This document shows, piece by piece, positions 7,223 to 13,557 of a stretch of 14,419 nt of DNA. The stretch is from Bacteroidales bacterium UBA4243. Lineage in GTDB: Bacteria > Bacteroidota > Bacteroidia > Bacteroidales > F082. The stretch covers positions 1 through 14,419 of the forward strand of contig DGXB01000019.1 in the NCBI GenBank assembly GCA_002396205.1, in the 5' to 3' direction. Numbering within the stretch: position 1 is the first letter of the stretch; the number at the start of each line of letters is the position of its first letter. Under the pieces are notes generated by a model, which was not told the origin of the DNA, ran no database searches, and saw nothing but the letters and a program-made list of their open reading frames with translations. Position numbers and translations under genes: made by a program.

Positions 7223-8884
7223 ATGAGAAAACACCTCATCTTCGCCACTATCGCGGCAATGGCCTTCATCGTAATGGCTTGTGGCAAACAGACCGGAACC
7301 GCGACCGACGAAACCGCTTTGGCCAGAACCTCGCAAAGCCAAAACCAGTATGAGATGGAAGAAGCAGGGATGCCAGTCGAATACTCCGAAATCGACCCTG
7401 CCATCATGCTATTTGTGGAAACGCATTTCGAGCAAACCAGCATCCACAACTGCCAAATTACGCAGCATTACTACAAAGTGAAACTCAACGACGGAACCAA
7501 ACTGAGGTTTACGCACTCGTTTGAATGGATCAAGATAAACTGCGAGGAATCAACAATCTACGGCATTGTTCCCGAAAGCATCGTGCCTGAACAAATCACG
7601 GCCTACGTGACCGCCAACTTCCCCAACAACCATATCGACGAAATCGATAAAGAGACCTTCGGTTGGGAAATCGAGCTCAACAACGACCGCGAAATCAAGT
7701 TTGACCACGATTTCAACGTCATCAACGGCGGTAATAATGGAGGTGGCAACGGTGGAAACAACAACAATTATCCGGAAATCAACACCTTCGTCGAGACCTA
7801 CTTCCCGCAAACCACCATCCGCACCGCCCACCAAGACGGCAACGAAATTGATGTGAAGCTCGCCGACGGAACCAACATCGACTTCTACCTCAACTTCGAC
7901 TGGCAATCCATCGACTGCGACGAGTCGACCGTCTATGGCATTGTGCCCACCGAACTCGTCCCACAACAAATCACCGACTACGTGACCGCCAACTTCCCCA
8001 ACAACCACATCGACCAAATCGAGAAGAAGAACAACGGAAACTGGGAAATCGAGCTGAACAACGACCGTGAAATCAAGTTCGACAGCAACTTCAACGTCAT
8101 CTGCGGCGGAAATGGTGGCGGAAATGGAGGTGGAAATGGTGGAAACGTTTCCGACTTCCCAGAAATCAACACTTTCGTCGGCACCCACTTCCCGCTTACC
8201 ACCATCCAATCGGCCCGTCAAGACGGCAACGAGATTGACGTGAAGCTCGCCGACGGAACCGACATCGACTTCTACCTCAACTTCGACTGGCAATCCATCG
8301 ACTGCGACGAGTCGACCGTCTATGGCATTGTGCCCACCGAACTTGTCCCGCAACAAATCACCGACTACGTGACCGCCAACTTCCCCAATAACCACATCGA
8401 TCAAATCGAGAAGAAGAACAACGGAAACTGGGAAATCGAGCTGAACAACGACCGTGAAATCAAGTTCGACAGCAACTTCAACGTCATCAGTGGCGGAAAT
8501 GGAGGTGGAAATGGTGGAAACGTTTCCGACTTCCCGGAAATCAACACTTTCGTCGGCACCTACTTCCCGCTTACCACCATCCAATCGGCCCGTCAAGACG
8601 GCAACGAAATCGAGGTGAGACTCGTCGACAAGACCGAAATCGACTTCAGCCTCAGTTTTGACTGGAAGCAAATCGATTGCGAAAAAGGTATGGTGTATGG
8701 CAGCGTCCCCGCCGAACTCGTTCCCGAGCAAATCACGGCATACGTGAGCGCCAACTTCCCCGGTAAGACCATCGAAACCATCGAGAAGAAAGGCAACGGC
8801 GGCTGGGAAATCGAGCTGAGCAACGGCCTTGAAATCTGCTTCGATGCTAACTTCAACGTAACCGAAATAGACGACAAAAAATAA
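7223..8884 (+). CDS. Lipoprotein with four tandem PepSY-like (DUF2874-type) units
   Basis: A 553-residue lipoprotein: signal sequence with lipobox ending VMAC (Cys20), a short polar linker (21-55), then four PepSY-like units at about 56-168, 185-313, 314-438 and 439-553. Each unit contains two half-repeats of about 55 residues. The first ends in a FDWxxIDC-type motif, and the second contains VPxxLVPxQITxYVxxNFP and ends in a WEIELxxxxEIxFDxxFNV strand pair. Flexible linkers rich in Gly and Asn (GGNGGGNGG type) join the units. One Cys recurs at the same place in every unit (C107, C232, C361, C486). Family members are usually one unit long, so this is an expanded form. Probably anchored at the outer or inner membrane facing the periplasm. 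Its function is unknown; proximity to the kinase suggests an envelope signal or inhibitor role. A strong terminator follows. Confidence 0.85.
   Translation: MRKHLIFATIAAMAFIVMACGKQTGTATDETALARTSQSQNQYEMEEAGMPVEYSEIDPAIMLFVETHFEQTSIHNCQITQHYYKVKLNDGTKLRFTHSFEWIKINCEESTIYGIVPESIVPEQITAYVTANFPNNHIDEIDKETFGWEIELNNDREIKFDHDFNVINGGNNGGGNGGNNNNYPEINTFVETYFPQTTIRTAHQDGNEIDVKLADGTNIDFYLNFDWQSIDCDESTVYGIVPTELVPQQITDYVTANFPNNHIDQIEKKNNGNWEIELNNDREIKFDSNFNVICGGNGGGNGGGNGGNVSDFPEINTFVGTHFPLTTIQSARQDGNEIDVKLADGTDIDFYLNFDWQSIDCDESTVYGIVPTELVPQQITDYVTANFPNNHIDQIEKKNNGNWEIELNNDREIKFDSNFNVISGGNGGGNGGNVSDFPEINTFVGTYFPLTTIQSARQDGNEIEVRLVDKTEIDFSLSFDWKQIDCEKGMVYGSVPAELVPEQITAYVSANFPGKTIETIEKKGNGGWEIELSNGLEICFDANFNVTEIDDKK
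7775..8884 (+). repeat. Three tandem coding repeats (units 2-4 of the PepSY-like lipoprotein)
   Basis: Units begin at 7775, 8162 and 8537, giving periods of 387 and 375 bases. The body of unit 2 (from 7832) and unit 3 (from 8219) show only about ten mismatches by eye over roughly 270 bases, mostly synonymous. The start of unit 3 with its preceding linker (about 8135-8232) instead matches the start of unit 4 (about 8510-8606). The first unit (from about 7388) is more diverged. Length differences between units lie in the Gly/Asn linkers. Confidence 0.85.
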
Positions 8885-8971
8885 CCCCACCAGCGATTAT
8901 CCGATAGTTTTTTCACCATCATGGAAAGCTACTAATTTTCATTCTATATTCGTACTATTTTTTCTTTTGTT

Positions 8972-9008
8972 ACGAGGGCGACATTGGTTGAAACGCCCTC
9001 GTTTTTTT
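8972..9008 (+). terminator. Rho-independent terminator of the PepSY-like operon
   Basis: A perfect 9-bp stem, ACGAGGGCG (8972-8980) with CGCCCTCGT (8994-9002), has a 13-base loop and is followed by a run of seven T (9002-9008). It is oriented for the plus strand; the minus-strand side lacks a T run. Confidence 0.9.
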
Positions 9009-9019
9009 GTATGGAATCA

Positions 9020-10111
9020 CTATTTCTCCTTCTCCGTGATGATTACATCAATGGCCCCAACTCCAAACTTGGCGATACTGGCCATGCGGTTTTCGGTGTT
9101 CTTGTAGTTTTTCAACTCTTCGATGATGGCGTTTTTCAGCACGCCGTTGCCCACACCGTGGATGAAAGTCACCTTAGTGTACTCGGCGGCGATGGCACTG
9201 TCGAGCATCTTTTTGAAATAATCCATCTGGATCTTGAACATGTCGTGGCTCGACATTCCCAAGATATTGTCGACCAACTCGCCGATGTGCAAGTCGACGA
9301 CGGCCTCGCCAGGAGCCGTGCGATGCTTGTCGATAGGCGCCTCTTTCTTCACCAACGACTTGGCAGGAGCCTGTGAGCCAATGCCTTCCTTCATGATTTT
9401 GGTGAAATCGCTGTCGCCGTGCTTCAAGGCGATAAGCTCTGAGAGGCAAATCATCACTGACTTTTCGCCCAACACACCCGAAGGCAGGTAGCTGCCCTCC
9501 TTCATGAAACGCCCCACACGCAACGAGAACGGCGCATTCAGCGGAAGCAGCACGCAATCAGAGGTTTCTGTGGTCAGGATGGCCTGCACCACGCCGTTGA
9601 GCCAATACTCGAGGTCGTCGCGCGAGACGGTCTCGATGACGATTTTTTCGTACTTGTCGATTTGGCCGAAATCCACATTCGTGAATTTGTCCTCCTCCTT
9701 GATGGTGAAAGTGTAAAGCATCTCATAGGGCGTATGGTTGACCAGCACCACATCGAGTGGTCCCGTCAGGAGCCACTGTTGCTCATGCGGCACGAAAGCC
9801 ATGTAAATTCCCTCTTTTTCAGACTCTTTCGCGAAGCGGCGCAATCCGCCCTTGCGGGCATCCTCGGCCTGCTGTTGTTCGAGGAGTTGCTTGGCCTGCA
9901 CTTCTTTTTGCACCTTGTCGACCGTTTGCTGCTGTTTTGAAGGAGCCGGCATCGAGCGGTAATCGAGCACTAAGTCCGTTATCAAAGTCGGGATTTCGAA
10001 GCCGTCTTCGACCTCGACCATCACCATTCTTGAATCTATAATTTTTGTGACTTTTCCACCGCCAACCGTGCTGAGGAAATTCACTTTGTCGCCTATTTTA
10101 AATTCTGCCAT
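9020..10111 (-). CDS. DUF2027 and Smr domain protein
   Basis: A 363-residue cytosolic protein. Residues 1-55 form a small beta-barrel-like start (KIGDKVNFLSTVGGGKVTKI). Residues 59-100 are a charged, Gln/Lys-rich, probably coiled-coil stretch. About 100-230 is a beta-rich DUF2027 domain. Residues 268-363 are an Smr domain with the D273-L-H motif and the H318-GVGNG motif, which in other Smr proteins belong to the nucleic-acid-binding or nicking surface. MutS2 carries the same domain, but the MutS ATPase is absent here. This architecture is common across Bacteroidales and its role is unknown; nucleic acid binding or cleavage, perhaps ribosome-linked, is inference from the Smr family. The ATG at 10111 follows a good promoter box at 10132-10139. 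The gene is monocistronic and divergent from the MbnP-like operon. Confidence 0.9.
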   Translation of the reverse strand: MAEFKIGDKVNFLSTVGGGKVTKIIDSRMVMVEVEDGFEIPTLITDLVLDYRSMPAPSKQQQTVDKVQKEVQAKQLLEQQQAEDARKGGLRRFAKESEKEGIYMAFVPHEQQWLLTGPLDVVLVNHTPYEMLYTFTIKEEDKFTNVDFGQIDKYEKIVIETVSRDDLEYWLNGVVQAILTTETSDCVLLPLNAPFSLRVGRFMKEGSYLPSGVLGEKSVMICLSELIALKHGDSDFTKIMKEGIGSQAPAKSLVKKEAPIDKHRTAPGEAVVDLHIGELVDNILGMSSHDMFKIQMDYFKKMLDSAIAAEYTKVTFIHGVGNGVLKNAIIEELKNYKNTENRMASIAKFGVGAIDVIITEKEK

Positions 10112-10131
10112 GATATTTTCGTTTTAGGGCG

Positions 10132-10139
10132 CAAAATTA
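10132..10139 (-). promoter_or_regulatory. -7 promoter box for the DUF2027-Smr gene
   Basis: On the minus strand it reads TAATTTTG followed by CGC, a perfect TAnnTTTG, 20 bases upstream of the ATG at 10111. Confidence 0.65.
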
Positions 10140-10161
10140 CGCATTTCTGGCAAACTTTTTG

Positions 10162-10169
10162 TATCTTCG
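10162..10169 (+). promoter_or_regulatory. -7 promoter box for the MbnP-like operon
   Basis: TATCTTCG, followed by C, is a one-base variant of TAnnTTTG often seen in Bacteroidetes, 19 bases before the ATG at 10189. It is arranged back to back with the DUF2027-Smr promoter, 22 bases apart. Confidence 0.5.
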
Positions 10170-10188
10170 CTGCCGAAAATCAACGAAG

Positions 10189-11058
10189 ATGAAGAAAGCC
10201 TGGCTGTTCATACTATTGTCCCTATTGGTTGCATCTTGTGCAAAAAAGGAAGAAAACGGCTTTGTTGACATTTGCGTGGATTATTCCGTCAACAACGAGC
10301 CCTTGATTACCGATACGTTATGCTACACCAACGAGGCGGGCAACGAGTTCCTCGTCACCGAAATCCAATGGTTCGCCTCCAAATGGGAACTTCAAGACGA
10401 ACAAGGTCGATGGATTGCATCTGACAGGATTTTCTATATTGACACCAACATCCCTGAAAGCCAAACGCTTAGGATGGATTCCATTCCCATTGGAAAATAC
10501 AAGAAAGTGCGCTTCACCTTTGGTTTGGACGAGAGCGACAACCTTAGTGGCCGTTTCAGCGACCCGCCAGAGAGCAACATGTTTTGGCCCGAACAGTTGG
10601 GCGGCGGCTACCATTACATGAAGCTGAACGGGAAATTCGTCAACGAGGCGGGACAACTGGTGCCGCTCAACATCCATTTGGGCCGACTTCACGAGGAATA
10701 CAACCATTTCACCGTGGAACTTCCAATTGACTTCAGTGTCACGGAAAACACTGAAAACCAACTGCATTTGACGATGATTATCGACAACTGGTTCCGCTCG
10801 CCCAACCTTTACGACTTCAATGAGTATGGTAGCGCCATCATGCAAAACCAAGCTGCACAGAACGTGCTGAAACAGAACGGACAAGACGTGTTTGACATTT
10901 GTATTAACGGCAACAATAAGACCATGGAAAAAGACAACAGAATCGCCGAAGGCTTCAAAAACATCATGAAAATGGCCGCGCCGAAGCCCCACTTTTGGAC
11001 TTGGGAGAGCACGAAAGAGAGGATGCAAAAGATTCAAAATTCAAAATTTAAGATTTAA
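10189..11058 (+). CDS. MbnP-like lipoprotein (putative copper-binding protein)
   Basis: A 289-residue lipoprotein: signal sequence with lipobox LVASC (Cys17). The body resembles the MbnP family: a beta-rich start, a KVRFTFGLD strand (106-114), then an N130-MFWPEQLGGGYHYMKLNGKF-type segment (130-150) and an NIHLG strand (161-165). In characterised MbnP proteins a Trp in the MFW-type segment is converted to kynurenine by the partner di-heme enzyme MbnH and then helps bind copper; W133 is the matching candidate. The next gene encodes a di-heme peroxidase, the expected partner, 23 bases downstream. I start at the ATG at 10189, which opens directly into the signal peptide; an in-frame TTG at 10159 would overlap the promoter. 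The last ten residues are encoded by an AT-rich repeat and are probably not functional. Confidence 0.75.
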   Translation: MKKAWLFILLSLLVASCAKKEENGFVDICVDYSVNNEPLITDTLCYTNEAGNEFLVTEIQWFASKWELQDEQGRWIASDRIFYIDTNIPESQTLRMDSIPIGKYKKVRFTFGLDESDNLSGRFSDPPESNMFWPEQLGGGYHYMKLNGKFVNEAGQLVPLNIHLGRLHEEYNHFTVELPIDFSVTENTENQLHLTMIIDNWFRSPNLYDFNEYGSAIMQNQAAQNVLKQNGQDVFDICINGNNKTMEKDNRIAEGFKNIMKMAAPKPHFWTWESTKERMQKIQNSKFKI

Positions 11059-11075
11059 AATTCAAAGATTTAGAT
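11031..11075 (+). repeat. AT-rich short direct repeats at the MbnP-like stop and spacer
   Basis: Copies of TTCAAA and ATTTAA-type words run in series (for example ATTCAAA at three places), spanning the last codons of the MbnP-like gene and most of the spacer before the peroxidase gene. I see no hairpin strong enough to be a terminator. Confidence 0.5.
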
Positions 11076-11081
11076 TGAAGG

Positions 11082-12134
11082 ATGAGAAAATTGAAGGCTA
11101 TATTCTTGATTTGTATCACGTTGTTTTCTTTGGCTTCGTGCAAGCCAGAGGAAGAAACGCCTTATCCGACAACGCCTTACGAACTGCCCAAGCCTTCCTA
11201 TTTCCCCTCGAAGACCAACATTCCCGATGACAATCCCATGACCGAGGAAGGCGTAGTCTTAGGCCGGAAGTTGTTTTACGACCCACGTCTTTCGGGTCGG
11301 GATGGCGACGACGGCATCCGCTGCTGCGCCTCGTGCCACCACCAGGAAAACAACTTTGATTATGGCGGTTCGGCTGGGCTTCACCATTCCGTCATGCCTT
11401 TGGTCAACTTGGCATGGAACCGCACGGGCTTGGGCTGGAACGGCGGTGTGGCCACCTTGGAGGACATGGTCTTGGCCGCTGTGACCAGTCCCGTCGAAAT
11501 CAATGCCGACACCAACCAAGTGGTGAAATATTTGCAGCGAACCGACGACTATCCCGAACTGTTTTGGAAGGCCTTCGGCAGCCGCGACATCACTTTTGTC
11601 AACGTGCAGCGCGCCATTGCGCAGTTTGTGCGGAGCTTGGTCTCAGCCAACAGCAAATTCGACCGTTATTTGCTTGGAGAAGAACAACTTACCGACGACG
11701 AGCTGAAAGGCTATGAGCTGTTTTGCACCGAAGAAGGCGCCGACTGCTTCCACTGTCACGGCGGTGGCGGTTTGGCCCTGATGACCACCAACTTGTTCTA
11801 CAACAACGGTTTGGACGACCATTTCGACGACCCCGAAGACCGTTACAGCATCACGGGTAACCGCCGCGACATCGGCCTCTACAAAGCCCCTACCCTACGC
11901 AACATCGCCGTTTCGGCCCCCTACATGCACGATGGACGATTCCAGACCTTGGACGAAGTGATTGATTTCTATTCCGATAGCGTCAAAAATTCTGCCACCC
12001 TCAGTCCGCTGATGCACCACGTGATGGACGGCGGCGTGCGCCTCACCGACGAGGAAAAGGCACAGCTGAAGGCGTTTTTGAACACTTTGACGGATGAATC
12101 CTTTATGAACAACTCAGATTATTCCAAGCCATGA
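11082..12134 (+). CDS. Di-heme cytochrome c peroxidase family lipoprotein (MbnH-like)
   Basis: A 350-residue lipoprotein with lipobox SLASC (Cys20). It carries two c-type heme sites: C82-ASC-H86 in the N-terminal half and C222-FHC-H226 in the C-terminal half. The PYMHDG motif (290-295) is typical of the bacterial di-heme peroxidase/MauG group, and Trp residues at 112 and 119 lie in the WNRTGLGWNG segment between the hemes. Classical members reduce peroxide; MauG and MbnH use the same fold to oxidise residues of a partner protein. Because an MbnP-like gene lies directly upstream, an MbnH role (making kynurenine on that partner) is my preferred reading, with plain peroxidase as the alternative. 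Being a lipoprotein, it is anchored facing the periplasm, where heme is attached. The stop overlaps the next start (ATGA). Confidence 0.88.
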   Translation: MRKLKAIFLICITLFSLASCKPEEETPYPTTPYELPKPSYFPSKTNIPDDNPMTEEGVVLGRKLFYDPRLSGRDGDDGIRCCASCHHQENNFDYGGSAGLHHSVMPLVNLAWNRTGLGWNGGVATLEDMVLAAVTSPVEINADTNQVVKYLQRTDDYPELFWKAFGSRDITFVNVQRAIAQFVRSLVSANSKFDRYLLGEEQLTDDELKGYELFCTEEGADCFHCHGGGGLALMTTNLFYNNGLDDHFDDPEDRYSITGNRRDIGLYKAPTLRNIAVSAPYMHDGRFQTLDEVIDFYSDSVKNSATLSPLMHHVMDGGVRLTDEEKAQLKAFLNTLTDESFMNNSDYSKP

Positions 12135-13138
12135 TTTACCCTTGGGGTGACAACAGACGTTTCAACAGCTACAGCAGCTACTTCAAAAGGCAGTTCGGTG
12201 GCAGGGTGCAGAAAATCAGCATCGACGCAGGCTTTAGCTGCCCGAACCGCGACGGGAAAATCAGCACGGGCGGATGCACTTTTTGTAGCAATGCGGCGTT
12301 CAATCCGTCGTATTGCAAGCCTGAGAAAAGCATCCGTCAACAAATCGAGGAAGGCATTGCATTCCATCAACGGCGGTATCGTAGGGCAAGCCAATATCTG
12401 GCTTATTTCCAGCCGTTTTCGAACACTTACAAGCCGTTGGAGGAGCTGAAAAGGATTTATGAGCAGGCTTTGCAGCCCATAGATTCCAGTCGCACAGCCT
12501 CTGCTAGGAATGACATGGGCTGCGAAGCCTTGGAAAAGCCTGAGATTGTCGGAATCGTCATCGGCACGCGACCAGATTTGGTTGATGAGCAGATTTTGCA
12601 GTATCTCAACGAGTTGCAAAAAACGCACTACGTCATGTTGGAATATGGCGTGGAAAGCATTTATGATGAGACCCTGCTGCGCGTCAACCGTGGGCACGAT
12701 TTTGCCACGGCGGAACGCGCCATCCGCCTGACGGCACAGTACGGCATCCCCTGCGGGGCGCATTTCATTTTCGGCCTGCCTGGCGAGAGCAAAACAATGA
12801 TGCTCGATGCCGCCGATGTCATTTCGCGACTGCCTTTGACCACGGACAAGTTCCACCAGTTGCAGATTTTCAAGGACACGAAAATGGCCGAGGAATACCA
12901 GCAGCATCCCGAGCATTTCCATCTCTTTGACTTGGAGGAATATATCGACTTCGTCATCGACTTTGCCGAGCGGCTTAACCCCAACATCGTCATCGAGCGT
13001 TTTGCAGGCGAGGTGCCGCCGCGCTACCTTGTCAGCGAACCTTGGATGAAGCTGCGCTATGATGAGGTGCTGGCCCGTATCGAAAAACGAATGGAGGAAA
13101 GAGACACTTGGCAGGGAAATAAATATATAAAGTATTAA
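12131..13138 (+). CDS. TIGR01212/YhcC-type radical SAM protein with an internal insertion
   Basis: A 335-residue cytosolic radical SAM enzyme. The cluster cysteines are C37, C49 and C52 in a CX11CX2C arrangement (CPNRDGKISTGGCTFC), which fits the YhcC/TIGR01212 family rather than the common CX3CX2C. Further family marks are GIVIGTRPD (141-149), EYGVESIYDETL (171-182), RGHDF (187-191) and HFIFGLPGES (211-220). The reaction is not established. The gene overlaps the peroxidase gene by 4 bases, so it is coupled to the MbnP/MbnH-like pair, perhaps by chance. Residues about 115-134 are extra compared with the family: a palindromic DNA insertion is translated in frame there. Deleting 60 bases restores a smooth EQALEKPEIVGI sequence. 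The protein may tolerate it as a surface loop. Confidence 0.9.
   Translation: MIYPWGDNRRFNSYSSYFKRQFGGRVQKISIDAGFSCPNRDGKISTGGCTFCSNAAFNPSYCKPEKSIRQQIEEGIAFHQRRYRRASQYLAYFQPFSNTYKPLEELKRIYEQALQPIDSSRTASARNDMGCEALEKPEIVGIVIGTRPDLVDEQILQYLNELQKTHYVMLEYGVESIYDETLLRVNRGHDFATAERAIRLTAQYGIPCGAHFIFGLPGESKTMMLDAADVISRLPLTTDKFHQLQIFKDTKMAEEYQQHPEHFHLFDLEEYIDFVIDFAERLNPNIVIERFAGEVPPRYLVSEPWMKLRYDEVLARIEKRMEERDTWQGNKYIKY
12465..12530. mobile_element. Small palindromic insertion inside the radical SAM gene
   Basis: A 16-base inverted repeat (12465-12480 and 12515-12530, one G-T wobble) flanks a 34-base centre in which ATTCC (12483-12487) and GGAAT (12507-12511) can also pair. The element adds 20 codons in frame with no stop. 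GCTTTG (12467-12472) and GCCTTG (12527-12532) recur 60 bases apart and could be an imperfect target duplication. It resembles REP- or RPE-like mobile palindromes. No second copy is in this window, so mobility is inference. Confidence 0.6.
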
Positions 13139-13218
13139 CAATCAAATGCTTATTAAGATGAACACATTCAAAAACCACACAGTAATGTTCTTTCACCTGA
13201 TGCTAATAATTGACAGAG

Positions 13219-13497
13219 ATGTTGGAAAAAAGAACAAAACTTTGGAGACGGGAGCAAGGCTTCCGCGTGTTTAAGAAGCGTATGGTTTACTACGCATCGT
13301 TTCAAACCGGCTACTTCGACTATTATGGAGAGTATCATCTTCCTTTGCATTGGTTCGAGTTAGCCAAAGAGCATTGGGCGCAAGTGTACAAATCCACAGG
13401 CTCGCCATGCAGTTGTATGTTGTGCCAAGGGGAAAGGTATGACCGTTTGGAGTATAAGCGGGAGACGCGGCAGATGCTGCGAGAACTGATGGAATGA
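13219..13497 (+). CDS. Small 92-aa protein with a CxCxxC motif, unknown function
   Basis: A small basic protein without signal peptide or membrane segment, so probably cytosolic. It has an Arg/Lys-rich start (KRTKLWRREQGFRVFKKRM, residues 4-22), an aromatic middle, and C64-S-C66-M-L-C69 followed by a charged, probably helical tail (YKRETRQMLREL). Short proteins with a CSCxxC motif after a basic stretch are widespread uncharacterised bacterial families; metal or nucleic acid binding is a guess. I use the ATG at 13219; a TTG at 13210 in the same frame is an alternative. It is 80 bases from the radical SAM gene, with no terminator between, and a strong terminator follows. Confidence 0.75.
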   Translation: MLEKRTKLWRREQGFRVFKKRMVYYASFQTGYFDYYGEYHLPLHWFELAKEHWAQVYKSTGSPCSCMLCQGERYDRLEYKRETRQMLRELME

Positions 13498-13501
13498 ATC
13501 G

Positions 13502-13542
13502 AAAGAAGCCCTGACAATCCAAAACTGCCAGGGCTTCTTTTT
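13502..13542. terminator. Strong hairpin terminator between convergent genes
   Basis: A perfect 12-bp stem, AAAGAAGCCCTG (13502-13513) with CAGGGCTTCTTT (13529-13540), has a 15-base loop and ends in TTTTT (13538-13542). It is best for the plus strand, but the A-rich left arm gives a short T run on the minus strand, so it may also stop the acyl-CoA dehydrogenase transcript. Confidence 0.88.
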
Positions 13543-13557
13543 ATAGTTGGTTTTGTA

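Noticed and set aside
7735..8536. Repeated sequence considered as a CRISPR array
   Set aside because: The repeats are long in-frame coding units with linkers, not short repeats separated by unique spacers.
7550..8890. 446-residue open frame on the minus strand, opposite the PepSY-like lipoprotein
   Set aside because: It is a repetitive antisense shadow (Val/Asp/Glu-rich) of the tandem repeats; the plus strand has lipobox, domains, operon context and terminator.
12119..13141. 340-residue open frame on the minus strand, opposite the radical SAM gene
   Set aside because: No recognisable motif; the plus strand carries all radical SAM family motifs.
13139..13218. Short ATG-started frames before the CxCxxC gene
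   Set aside because: They run out of frame into the 13219 gene and stop early; no supporting signal.
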